A stretch of DNA of 63,751 nucleotides from Nitrospirota bacterium (GTDB lineage: Bacteria; Nitrospirota; Thermodesulfovibrionia; UBA6902), in the NCBI GenBank assembly GCA_016234115.1, contig JACRHD010000066.1:1-63751 (forward strand). Direction: 5' to 3'. The position numbers were made by a program, and so were the translations under genes. Below are positions 17,192 to 24,792 of this stretch, piece by piece; position 1 is the stretch's first letter, and each line of letters starts with the position of its first letter. The notes below the pieces were generated by a model. The model ran no database searches. It was not told the origin of the DNA and worked only from the letters and a program-made list of their open reading frames with translations.

Positions 17192-20100
17192 GTGGATAAA
17201 CAACAAAAGCTTTTCTACTTAAACAATCAAAATCTCTTTTCCAATAACTATCTCGAACACCGCTTGCCTGAGACTGATCTGTGGAAGGGGCAGAGGGACA
17301 GGGCATCTGCTGCTTTTGAGTTGATCAGGAAGGCATATGCATCAATCAAAGTCTCAAAACTCGGCCCCGGAGAAGAGGCGGAGCTTGAGAATAAGTTTAT
17401 CCAGCCTGTGCTTTCGGCGCTTGGATTTACTTATCACGTGCAGCCGGTTACGCAAAGAGGCGCGAAAAAGAAGAGACCGGATTATGCATTATTTAAAGAT
17501 ACTGAATCCTACAAGACCGCCAGAAAATCAAAAGATGATCCCGATAAATTCTTTTCACAGAGCTTGACTATTCTCGAAGCAAAATACTGGGGCCGACGGC
17601 TCAACGACAGCGACCGAAAAGATATTCTCGACAGCCGCGACCCGACTGCGCAGACCGTCAAGTATCTCGATTCGGTGAATTATAATACAGATGGGAAAAT
17701 CAACTGGGCAATTCTCACTAACGGCAGGCTCTGGCGTTTGTTCTATTACAGGGCTGCTTCACGTTCCGGGAATTTCTTTGAGGTAGACCTTGAAGAAATA
17801 ATCACAAGTGGAAACATGGAGAAGTTCCTCCACTTCTATCTCTTTTTCTCAAGAGACGCCTTTATCCCTGATCCAGTCACTGGAAAGACATGGCTCGACT
17901 TTCATCTGCAAGGCACGGAGGAGTACGCCGCAAGGGTCAGCTCTAAGCTCAAAGAGTTAATCTTCGACCGCGTGTTTGAGGGGCTTGCGTCAGGGTTTGT
18001 TCACTATGGAAGGAATGAACTTTCAATAACGTCCGAGACAGAGGAAAGCAGGCGGGACATCTTTAAAGGCTGTCTCACAATCCTTTACCGGATGCTTTTC
18101 ATCCTCTATGCGGAAAGCAGGAATCTCCTCCCCGTTGAGGAAGGCGGCTATGAAAAGGTCAGCCTCCTCAGGCTCAAGAAAGACATATACAACGACCTCA
18201 AGACTGCGGGCGTCGGGAAGATGAGCAAGCGGTCATACACATACTGGGCGCGGCTTGAGAGTCTCTTTGACATAATCGCAAAAGGCGATCCGGCGTTGAA
18301 CGTCCCGATATACAACGGCGGATTGTTCGACACGCCGAAGGGCGGATTTCTTTCAATGCACAAGATACCCGATCCGTTTCTTGCCGATGCGATTGAGCAA
18401 TTGACCATTGACCACGAAGGAGATTACAAGCCCGGCGCAATCCCGTTCATCGACTATTCATCGCTCAACGTACGCCATCTCGGTGACATTTACGAGGGGA
18501 TTCTCGAATTCCACATTCAAGTTGCGGATGTCGGGATTGTCGAGGTCAGGGAGAAAGGCAAATCCTTCTGGAAGAAAGCGTCTGACGTAAAGACGGGCGC
18601 AAAGACGTTCAGCAGGAAGGCGGCGGGCGAGGTCTATATTGAAAACTCCAAACACGAGCGCAAGGCGACAGGCTCATACTACACGCCGCATTACATTGTC
18701 GAATACATCGTGAAGAACACGGTCGGCCCCGTGCTTGAAGAAAAGCTGTATGCCGCATTGGGATTGCTTGCACAGCTTGAAGACGTGAAGAAGGCAAAAA
18801 ACAGGCAGCGGTCAACAACCGGGATTCAGGGTTATAACATGAAAATCAGGGAGCTTGAAGATGCGCTGTTTGACGCCATGTTTGACGTCAAGGCGCTGGA
18901 CCCTGCAATTGGAAGCGGGCATTTTCTTGTCCACACCGTTGACTTCATTTCTGATAAGATCGTCGCCTTTCTTGCGGACTTCCCGGAAAATCCCGTCATC
19001 AAAAAGATCGAAGAGCTTAAACAGCAGATCATTGATGAAATAAAACATCAGGGCGTGAAGATAGACGAAGGCAAACTCACCGAGGTCAACCTCATCAAGA
19101 GGATGGTCATGAAGAAATGCATCTACGGCGTAGACCTCAATGATATGGCGGTGGAGCTTGCAAAGCTGTCGCTGTGGCTTGACTCCTTTACCCTCGGTGC
19201 TCCGCTGTCGTTCCTCGATCATCATTTGAAGTGCGGGAACAGCTTGATAGGTATATTCGACATTTCGGGCGTGATTGCCCAAGGGTCGGAGATGTACGGG
19301 AAAGTGCAGAGGGCGCTTGCATTCATGCTGCAAGTGTCCGAACTTACAGATGCGACAATCACTGAGGCAAAAAAGAGTTATGAGCTTTTTAGCAGAGGGA
19401 AAGAGAATATCGAGCCGATCAGGAGAAGGTTTGACGCTTCAACTGCAAAGTATTTTATGGACAGCGGTTGGATCCCTCAAATAGAACAGCTTGCTTACAC
19501 CCTCAACTTTGAAGGCGCATATCCTGAGGTGGTTGAAAACTGCAAGAAGGCTTTGCGCATTGCAAAAGAAAAGGGCTTCTTCCACTGGAAGATAGAGTTC
19601 CCGGAGGTGTTTTACACCGAGAGAGGGGAGAAGGAAACCCCTGGATTCGACTGCGTCATCGGCAATCCGCCGTATGGATTATTATCTGAAAAAACTTACA
19701 TCAAAAGTATTTTTACTGCGACATCTAAAAACTATGATGCTTATTCCGCGTTTATTGAACAAGGACAGCGACTTTTGAAAGCCAATGGGCTTCACAGTTA
19801 TATCGCGCCTGTGTCGTGGCAAACAGGCTCGTTGTTTGGATCGCTGAGAGGCGGGCTGTTAGAACAAAATAAATTTATTTCGATAATCAATTTGCCGTTT
19901 GACGTATTCAAGGATGCATATATTGACACCGGGGTATTTGTGCTTCAGAAACAACTCCATGAAAAAGCAGATAGTTCGGTAGCCGTATATGAGTTTCCAA
20001 AGAGCTCCAAAATAGACAGCCTGAATTCTTTTAACTATCAGATAATCCATCAACACCAATGGCTTCATAGCGAGCAAAAGAAAATTATTCTGAATGCGAA

Positions 20101-20860
20101 GGCTGTTTCTCTGATTTCGAAACTTTCTGATGCGGACCTGCCCCATTTAGGTACTTTAACGGAATCAGTGCGAGGAATATTAGCTAAATCTAAAGATATC
20201 ACGTTATCAAATATACAAGGGATGCAGCCATTCTTTGACGGTGAAATGTTTAGATACGAAATGACACAACCGAACAAGTTTATACTTTATGGCGACAATC
20301 TGATTGAATCCCCTGCGTCATTTGATTTCTTTACCGGACAAAGAGTTCTTGTAAGGAGACTTGTAAGCAGACAAGATAGACTGATGGCTAACGCCGTCGC
20401 TGAAACTTTCGTGAATAAAAAGGACATCTATATTTTCAAATCAATAGTCCATCTCTCTCCTTATTATCTTTCAGCATTATTAAACTCAAAATTGCTTTCA
20501 TATATTTATCTAAGCAGTGACGTGGTTGCTCAGAAAGATGATTTTAGACAAACTACTTTGGAAGGGCTGAGGAATCTCCCCATTCCCAAAATCTCCTTCA
20601 CCACTCCCGAAAAGGAGCGGAAGGAACGGGTTGCGGGGGCGATTGAGTTGTATGAAAAATATGTGTTAGAGTTAGGTAAAGGCGGATACGATGAAAAAAC
20701 AGAAGCTTCACCAGAACATAATCGAGCAGTGGGTGTCTCTCTCCCCGGAGGAGAAAAGGAAGAAATATCTGGAAAGCATTCCGGAACAGGTAAGCGCCTC
20801 CATGGCGTTCGAGGGCGAGCACGTAAGCCTGAAGATGCTGAAAGAATATCTGAAGAGTGA
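17192..20860 (+). CDS. Type IIG restriction-modification enzyme (Eco57I-like), C-terminus displaced
   Basis: A single-chain restriction and adenine-methyltransferase protein. The N-terminal PD-(D/E)xK nuclease has RPDYALF (Asp97) and ILEAKYWG (Glu129, Lys131). The gamma-class N6-methyltransferase has motif I ALDPAIGSGHF near residue 568 and motif IV NPPYG near 825. The target-recognition region runs from about 950 to 1160. Family-like sequence stops at IELYEKYVLELGK (about 20680). The remaining 60 codons read like a wrong frame and overlap the 60-aa gene at 20691. The expected continuation (HDFLAHLAEQMIELN to LYGLT) is at 21386-21832. The start is GTG at 17192 without an obvious Shine-Dalgarno. 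Activity of the truncated chain is uncertain. Confidence 0.85.
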   Translation: MDKQQKLFYLNNQNLFSNNYLEHRLPETDLWKGQRDRASAAFELIRKAYASIKVSKLGPGEEAELENKFIQPVLSALGFTYHVQPVTQRGAKKKRPDYALFKDTESYKTARKSKDDPDKFFSQSLTILEAKYWGRRLNDSDRKDILDSRDPTAQTVKYLDSVNYNTDGKINWAILTNGRLWRLFYYRAASRSGNFFEVDLEEIITSGNMEKFLHFYLFFSRDAFIPDPVTGKTWLDFHLQGTEEYAARVSSKLKELIFDRVFEGLASGFVHYGRNELSITSETEESRRDIFKGCLTILYRMLFILYAESRNLLPVEEGGYEKVSLLRLKKDIYNDLKTAGVGKMSKRSYTYWARLESLFDIIAKGDPALNVPIYNGGLFDTPKGGFLSMHKIPDPFLADAIEQLTIDHEGDYKPGAIPFIDYSSLNVRHLGDIYEGILEFHIQVADVGIVEVREKGKSFWKKASDVKTGAKTFSRKAAGEVYIENSKHERKATGSYYTPHYIVEYIVKNTVGPVLEEKLYAALGLLAQLEDVKKAKNRQRSTTGIQGYNMKIRELEDALFDAMFDVKALDPAIGSGHFLVHTVDFISDKIVAFLADFPENPVIKKIEELKQQIIDEIKHQGVKIDEGKLTEVNLIKRMVMKKCIYGVDLNDMAVELAKLSLWLDSFTLGAPLSFLDHHLKCGNSLIGIFDISGVIAQGSEMYGKVQRALAFMLQVSELTDATITEAKKSYELFSRGKENIEPIRRRFDASTAKYFMDSGWIPQIEQLAYTLNFEGAYPEVVENCKKALRIAKEKGFFHWKIEFPEVFYTERGEKETPGFDCVIGNPPYGLLSEKTYIKSIFTATSKNYDAYSAFIEQGQRLLKANGLHSYIAPVSWQTGSLFGSLRGGLLEQNKFISIINLPFDVFKDAYIDTGVFVLQKQLHEKADSSVAVYEFPKSSKIDSLNSFNYQIIHQHQWLHSEQKKIILNAKAVSLISKLSDADLPHLGTLTESVRGILAKSKDITLSNIQGMQPFFDGEMFRYEMTQPNKFILYGDNLIESPASFDFFTGQRVLVRRLVSRQDRLMANAVAETFVNKKDIYIFKSIVHLSPYYLSALLNSKLLSYIYLSSDVVAQKDDFRQTTLEGLRNLPIPKISFTTPEKERKERVAGAIELYEKYVLELGKGGYDEKTEASPEHNRAVGVSLPGGEKEEISGKHSGTGKRLHGVRGRARKPEDAERISEE

Positions 20861-20873
20861 CATATGCAGGTAA
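20691..20873 (+). CDS. 60-aa protein of the inserted cassette
   Basis: A short, charged, probably helical protein: WVSLSPEEKRKKYLESIPE, then SMAFEGEHVSLKMLKEYL. I do not recognise a family. It is preferred over the overlapping tail of the restriction gene because its composition is protein-like, GGCGGA precedes the ATG, and its end overlaps the DUF4258 start by 10 bases (ATGCAGGTAA), which suggests translational coupling. It could be an antitoxin-type partner of the DUF4258 protein; that is inference from arrangement only. Confidence 0.6.
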   Translation: MKKQKLHQNIIEQWVSLSPEEKRKKYLESIPEQVSASMAFEGEHVSLKMLKEYLKSDICR

Positions 20874-21115
20874 AGATTCATCCTCATGCAAGAGAAAGGC
20901 TTGTCGAACGTGGCGCAACTGAACAGGAGGTTATAGCGACAGTTGAAAATGGGGAGACCTTCCCTGTAAAGTTCGGACGTACTGGATTCAGGAGAAACTT
21001 TTACTTTAACGGAACATGGCGAGGCAAGCATTATCCGACCAAGCAGGTTGAAGCATATGCTGTTAAAGAAAAAGAAGAATGGGTTGTCATTACAGTGATA
21101 ACCAGATATTTTTAA
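20864..21115 (+). CDS. DUF4258-family protein (toxin-like)
   Basis: An 83-aa protein with the DUF4258 pattern: an N-terminal HPHARERLVERGATEQEV helix, a central ENGE turn, and strands ending in AYAVKEKEEWVVITVITRYF. DUF4258 proteins resemble small RelE/BrnT-like folds and often sit in toxin-antitoxin-like pairs; the toxin role is a family-level guess. It overlaps the 60-aa gene upstream. The DUF2283 gene follows after 15 bp. The three genes sit exactly where the restriction gene is interrupted. Confidence 0.78.
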   Translation: MQVKIHPHARERLVERGATEQEVIATVENGETFPVKFGRTGFRRNFYFNGTWRGKHYPTKQVEAYAVKEKEEWVVITVITRYF

Positions 21116-21130
21116 GAGGAGGGCAAGACA

Positions 21131-21373
21131 ATGAAACTAACATATGACCCCCGATACAACATAGCTTATTTAAGACTTCATGAAAAGACCGGTGAAGTTG
21201 AGACAATAAAAGTAAGCGATGAAATCAATATCGACATAGCGCCTGACGGATCTATTTATGGTATTGAACTACTGAATGCAAATGACCAACTCAGGAAACA
21301 AGACGAGGGGAAGCTTCTTGTAGTTAATGAATCTACAGGCGAAAAAGCAGAAGTGGTGCTCTCAGATAAATAA
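21131..21373 (+). CDS. DUF2283-family protein
   Basis: An 80-aa protein with the DUF2283 layout: YDPRYNIAYLRL at the start, then VSDEINIDIAPDGSIYGIELLNA. These small beta-rich proteins commonly follow DUF4258 genes and are predicted antitoxin or accessory partners. A strong AGGAGGG lies upstream of the ATG. It is the last gene of the cassette; the displaced restriction C-terminus starts 13 bp downstream. Confidence 0.82.
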   Translation: MKLTYDPRYNIAYLRLHEKTGEVETIKVSDEINIDIAPDGSIYGIELLNANDQLRKQDEGKLLVVNESTGEKAEVVLSDK

Positions 21374-21385
21374 TTTTCAAAAGAA

Positions 21386-21832
21386 ATGAAAGATATTCTC
21401 CACTGGGTCAGCAACGAGCTCTCTGAAGACCGCACGGACACCGTCCATGACTTCCTCGCCCATCTTGCCGAACAGATGATTGAATTGAATAAGCAGAAGA
21501 ACGAGGAGATCACAGGTTTCCTCAAATGGCTTGAGCGTGAGATCGGCGCAGATATCGACGACTTAACAAATAAGACCGCTATCAAAGAATATCATGAGCA
21601 TGACTTCAATCATTTCCTTGAAGTCCTCAAGAAAAACAGAAACAAACTTTCCATAGACCCCTCAGACAGGAAGAAGCAGGAACTTCTTGAGAATCATTTC
21701 ACAAAAAGCATATCGGTTCTTGAGCCGGCAAAAGTTAAAATCAAAGTAACCGACAATTTAATAGATGAGATTGTGTTTAAATTATACGGGTTAACGGATG
21801 AGGAGATTGCGATTGTGGAGGGAAAGAAATGA
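21386..21832 (+). pseudogene. Displaced C-terminal part of the Type IIG enzyme
   Basis: A 148-aa frame that matches the usual C-terminus of Eco57I-like Type IIG enzymes: VHDFLAHLAEQMIELNKQK, FLKWLEREIGADIDDLTNK, and the closing IDEIVFKLYGLTDEEIAIVE. It contains no nuclease or methylase motif. The ATG (AAGAAATGAAAG) may allow separate translation, in which case it might complement the main chain. Otherwise it is a remnant. In uninterrupted relatives this segment directly follows the region that ends here at about 20680 (family knowledge from memory, to be verified by alignment). Confidence 0.72.
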
Positions 21833-21945
21833 GCCATAAACCGTCATCTTCCTTTTAACCTAAAATCCTACGCCCTCAAAAATTCCTTGAATTCAATCCG
21901 GCTAATTGATAGCATTACTATAAATCACTGAGAGACTCCTTCAGC

Positions 21946-23046
21946 ATGATCAACGAAAAGGCATTAAAGGCATATCTAAAAAAAGAATTCCCCGATGCCG
22001 TCCGGGTGGATATTCGTAAGCTTGGCGAAGGGGTGCAGGGCGCGGGTTTTCTCATTGAGGTGCAATCGCCCGGAGGGGTCAGGGAATATGTCGTCAAAGG
22101 GCTTTTCCCGGAAGGATTAGAGCATGACTATCCGGCAGACAGGGCGGGGGTGTTTTTGCTTGATCTTGATGAATTCAAAAACCTGCCCAAGCATGTGAAG
22201 GCGCTTGACGTGCTTGCGGAGATGCCGGACGGCTCTATAAAATCCATCGGCGGCGGCAGGGAATATTACCTCCTGATGGAAAGGGCGGAAGGCAGGCACT
22301 ATTTTCATGACCTGGCGGCCTTCTCTGAAAAGGAAAGACTCGATGATACGGACATCGCGAAAATAAAAGCGATGACGTCCTATCTTGCCGGGTTACATTC
22401 GGTCAAAAAAGAATCAAGGCATCTTTACTGGAGAAAGATAAGGGACACCATCGGACACGGTGAATGCCTGATGGGTGTATTTGACACGTACCCTGACGGG
22501 ACAATTCTCTATGAGGAAATGGCGGAGATAGAAAAAAAATGTGTGGACTGGCGGGTGAAGTTAAAGCACAAGGTCAAAAGGCTTTGCAGGATACACGGGG
22601 ATTTTCATCCGGGGAATATATGGTTCAGAGAAGAGGGGAAAGGAGCGGAAAAGCACCGAACTCTAAACTCTAAACTCCAAACTCCGGACTTCATTCTCCT
22701 TGACCGCAGTCGCGGCCCGTGGGGGGAGGCGGCGGATGACATAACGGCGCTGACCATCAACTATATCTTCTTCTCGATCAACCATTACGGCAAGGTCCAG
22801 GGACCTTATCTCGAAGCGCTGCAATTGTTCTATAATGAGTACATTAATGAAACGGGCGACAGGGAGGTCATGGAGGTTGTTGCGCCTTTTTATGCCTTCA
22901 GGGGCGCGGTCGTGGCGGACCCTGTTTTTTACCCTGAGGTAACGCCGGAGAACAGAAAAAAGATTTTTAATTTTATGCATGGTGTTCTGGATGACGAATC
23001 GTTTAGAATTGATAGGGTGAATGAATATATAAATAACAGGGTATAG
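21946..23046 (+). CDS. Phosphotransferase (APH/choline-kinase fold)
   Basis: A 366-aa kinase-like protein. The Brenner-type catalytic loop is RIHGDFHPGNIWF (about residues 217-229) and the metal-binding position is ILLDRSRGPWGEAADD (near 250), where family members usually have IDFE/D. An N-terminal lobe with LGEGVQGAGFLIEV fits the nucleotide-binding strand. Residues 236-249 (HRTLNSKLQTPD) come from a heptad array between these two motifs. The substrate is unknown. The IMPase-like gene follows after 60 bp with a palindrome between them. Confidence 0.8.
   Translation: MINEKALKAYLKKEFPDAVRVDIRKLGEGVQGAGFLIEVQSPGGVREYVVKGLFPEGLEHDYPADRAGVFLLDLDEFKNLPKHVKALDVLAEMPDGSIKSIGGGREYYLLMERAEGRHYFHDLAAFSEKERLDDTDIAKIKAMTSYLAGLHSVKKESRHLYWRKIRDTIGHGECLMGVFDTYPDGTILYEEMAEIEKKCVDWRVKLKHKVKRLCRIHGDFHPGNIWFREEGKGAEKHRTLNSKLQTPDFILLDRSRGPWGEAADDITALTINYIFFSINHYGKVQGPYLEALQLFYNEYINETGDREVMEVVAPFYAFRGAVVADPVFYPEVTPENRKKIFNFMHGVLDDESFRIDRVNEYINNRV
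22653..22692. repeat. Heptanucleotide array inside the kinase gene
   Basis: GAACTCT, AAACTCT, AAACTCC, AAACTCC. It encodes RTLNSKLQTP in the gene frame. Confidence 0.85.
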
Positions 23047-23070
23047 GGATCGAGGGTCCCAGGGTTCAAG

Positions 23071-23095
23071 TAGGGGCGGGTTTTAAACCCGCCCT
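23071..23095. repeat. TAGGGGC-type palindrome
   Basis: TAGGGGCGGGTTTTAAACCC and GCCC. Nearly the same as the copy at 1-30 but in the other orientation. Confidence 0.75.
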
Positions 23096-23105
23096 TCATT
23101 GCCCA

Positions 23106-23936
23106 TTGAATCCGTTTTATAAAACTATGACTATCGAGCAACTCAGAAAAATCGGCAAACGTCTGAGGACGGAGGTCCTCTCCCATCTGAAAGATCTGCG
23201 CAAAGAGGATTCTTTCGGCAGGGGCGCGAGCGGAGACATAACAAACCCGATCGATAAGAAAGCTGAAGACATTGTAATTGAAGAGATTGAAAAACTCAGA
23301 GAGCCTGTAACGCTTGTGTCTGAAGAGTGCGGGATCAGGGACATCAACGGAGGCGGGCTGAAATTATTACTGGACCCTATTGACGGCAGCAGGAACGCGC
23401 TGAGCGGCATTCCCTTATTTTCTACATCGATAGCCGTTGTAGACGGGGAGACAATAAGTGACACTTTGATCGGGTATGTTATTAACCTGATAAGCGGTGA
23501 CGAGTATTGGGCATTGAAGGGACAGGGCAGTTATCTGAATGCGGCCAGGGTGACCACGCAGCAGGATGATGCCCTGATGGTCATTGCTTATGAGGCCCAG
23601 ACCCCGAAAGTGGATATGCCTGCGATCATCCCCCTGCTGTCATTGTTCCGGAGGGCGCGCTGCTTTGGGTCAACCGCGCTCGACATGGCGTTTCTCTCTC
23701 AGGGAGCCGTCAGCATGTTTGTGACGCCGGCACTCTCAAGAAGTTTTGACTTTGTTGCAGGATACCTGCTGGTTAAAGAAGCAGGAGGCATTGTTACCGA
23801 CCTCAGCGGCAATGGGATAGAGGACCTTGAAGTGGGATTGAAAAGGATAACGCCCCTGCTCGCCTCCGCAAACGAGTCTCTGCACAGGAGGGCTCTGCAG
23901 GTTTTGCTTAAGAATTCACAAATAAAGAAACATTAG
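23106..23936 (+). CDS. Inositol monophosphatase-family phosphatase
   Basis: A 276-aa Mg-dependent phosphatase of the IMPase/FBPase/CysQ fold. PIDKKAEDIVIEEIE supplies the early metal ligand region, EECG near residue 78, and LDPIDGSRNALSGIPLFSTS (about residues 92-111) is the family metal-binding motif. The second motif is SFDFVAGYLLVKEAGGIVTD (about 218-237), slightly diverged from the usual WDxAAG. The substrate may be inositol phosphate, fructose bisphosphate, or PAP. PAP would suit an organism with sat, but nothing in the sequence decides this. Confidence 0.85.
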   Translation: MNPFYKTMTIEQLRKIGKRLRTEVLSHLKDLRKEDSFGRGASGDITNPIDKKAEDIVIEEIEKLREPVTLVSEECGIRDINGGGLKLLLDPIDGSRNALSGIPLFSTSIAVVDGETISDTLIGYVINLISGDEYWALKGQGSYLNAARVTTQQDDALMVIAYEAQTPKVDMPAIIPLLSLFRRARCFGSTALDMAFLSQGAVSMFVTPALSRSFDFVAGYLLVKEAGGIVTDLSGNGIEDLEVGLKRITPLLASANESLHRRALQVLLKNSQIKKH

Positions 23937-23943
23937 CTGTAAA

Positions 23944-24019
23944 GCGACAAGTAACGAGTAACAAGTGACAGGTAATAAAATACAGGCACTCGTTACTTGT
24001 TACTTGTTACCAGTTACTT
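23944..24019. repeat. Inverted pair of heptanucleotide arrays
   Basis: The left array (GTAACGA, GTAACAA, GTGACAG) and the right array (CTCGTTA, CTTGTTA, CTTGTTA, CCAGTTA) are mutually complementary around a 20-bp loop. The transcript could form a long hairpin between the phosphatase gene and the RRM gene. Confidence 0.85.
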
Positions 24020-24060
24020 TTTTTGATGGTGCTTTTTTGCTTTATATATGGTAAGCTTAA

Positions 24061-24111
24061 TTCAACTTTTAAAGTTGAAAAAGCCTCGTGGCTTTAAAGG
24101 CCGGGAGGCTT
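24061..24111 (+). promoter_or_regulatory. Structured leader of the RRM gene
   Basis: Two hairpins in the 5' leader: a perfect palindrome TTCAACTTTTAAAGTTGAA (24061-24079) and AAGCCTC with GAGGCTT enclosing GGCTTTAAAGGCC (24081-24111). They lie 27 bp or more before the ATG, ahead of a GAGGAGA ribosome-binding site. RRM/cold-shock type genes often have structured leaders. No regulator can be named. Confidence 0.4.
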
Positions 24112-24138
24112 AATATTTTTGTGAGGAGAGATTAGAAA

Positions 24139-24504
24139 ATGGGAAAAAAACTTTACGTAGGCAACATTTCGTTCCAGGCGACAGAAGATGATCTGAAAGA
24201 AAAATTCTCAACCGCCGGCGAAGTGGAATCAGTCAAGATCATAACCGATGCGTACTCCGGTCAGGCGAAGGGTTTCGGTTTTATCGAAATGGCGTCCGAA
24301 GAAGACGCGAAGAAGGCCATCGCTGAAATCAACGGTACGTCATTTATGGACAGGGTAATCGTTGTAAATGAGGCGCGGCCGCAGGCTCCGAGAGAAAAAA
24401 GAGGTGGTTTCGGAGGCGGTAGGGGCGGCGGTGGCGGCGGTAATTATGACAGAGGTGGTTATGGCGGCGGTGGCGGCAGAGGTGGAAAAGGCGGCAGAAG
24501 GTAA
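24139..24504 (+). CDS. RRM-domain RNA-binding protein with Gly-rich tail
   Basis: A 121-aa protein. The RRM (residues 1-80) shows RNP2 as KLYVGNISF and RNP1 as GQAKGFGFIEM. The C-terminal 40 residues are an RGG/glycine-rich tail. This layout is that of bacterial and cyanobacterial Rbp proteins, thought to act in cold or stress-related RNA metabolism. GAGGAGA precedes the ATG. The TAA stop at 24502 is followed in the same frame by 54 sense codons encoding a Cys-rich segment. Confidence 0.93.
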   Translation: MGKKLYVGNISFQATEDDLKEKFSTAGEVESVKIITDAYSGQAKGFGFIEMASEEDAKKAIAEINGTSFMDRVIVVNEARPQAPREKRGGFGGGRGGGGGGNYDRGGYGGGGGRGGKGGRR

Positions 24505-24669
24505 GCAGTTATTGCAGGTCGCCGGAAAAAGCTGAAGAAGAACCCCTGCCCGGATTGTAATTTTTGCCAGTGGTGCAGCGACGAACGCTGCGCCATGTGC
24601 AGGTGGCCGGGGTGCAAGCGGAAGATAAAGAAGAAAAAACCGCATAAGCCGCTTTTTCTGAAGTATTAG
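24505..24669 (+). CDS. Cys-rich reading frame in phase with the RRM gene
   Basis: 54 codons between the RRM TAA and a TAG, in the same frame. The readable core is lysine-rich, then CPDCNFCQWCSDERCAMC and a seventh Cys in WPGC, then a second lysine-rich tail ending LFLKY. The dense CxxC spacing looks like a zinc- or metal-binding knuckle, not random sequence. There is no ATG before the Cys cluster. Translation would need readthrough of UAA, a rare start (ATT at 24511, with AGAAGG nine bases upstream), or an error at the stop codon. It may be a real small gene or a lost C-terminal domain of the RRM protein. Confidence 0.45.
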   Translation, partial: AVIAGRRKKLKKNPCPDCNFCQWCSDERCAMCRWPGCKRKIKKKKPHKPLFLKY

Positions 24670-24696
24670 TCTCTGCTGTAAAAGTAACGAGAATCG

Positions 24697-24756
24697 AAAC
24701 TCGTAATGCGTGATGAGTGGAATTTTTTCACCTGTTGCTCATTACGAGTTTTTTTT
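24697..24756 (+). terminator. Terminator after the RRM gene, made from heptad-like sequence
   Basis: AAACTCGTAATG pairs with CATTACGAGTTT across about 31 bases and is followed by a T-run (TTTTTTTT). The arms carry the same ACTCGTA-type units as the heptad arrays. It works only in the plus direction and separates the gene from the convergent formate dehydrogenase operon. Confidence 0.7.
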
Positions 24757-24792
24757 GTGATGATGCGTGAAAAGTCGTGACTAATACCTTTT

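Noticed and set aside
20691-20860. Last 57 codons of the Type IIG frame as real protein
   Set aside because: Composition is unlike the family, it overlaps a coupled small gene, and the true C-terminal segment lies downstream.
24340-24645. Ala/Thr-rich frame opposite the RRM gene
   Set aside because: It is the antisense of the glycine codon-rich tail and has no start signals.
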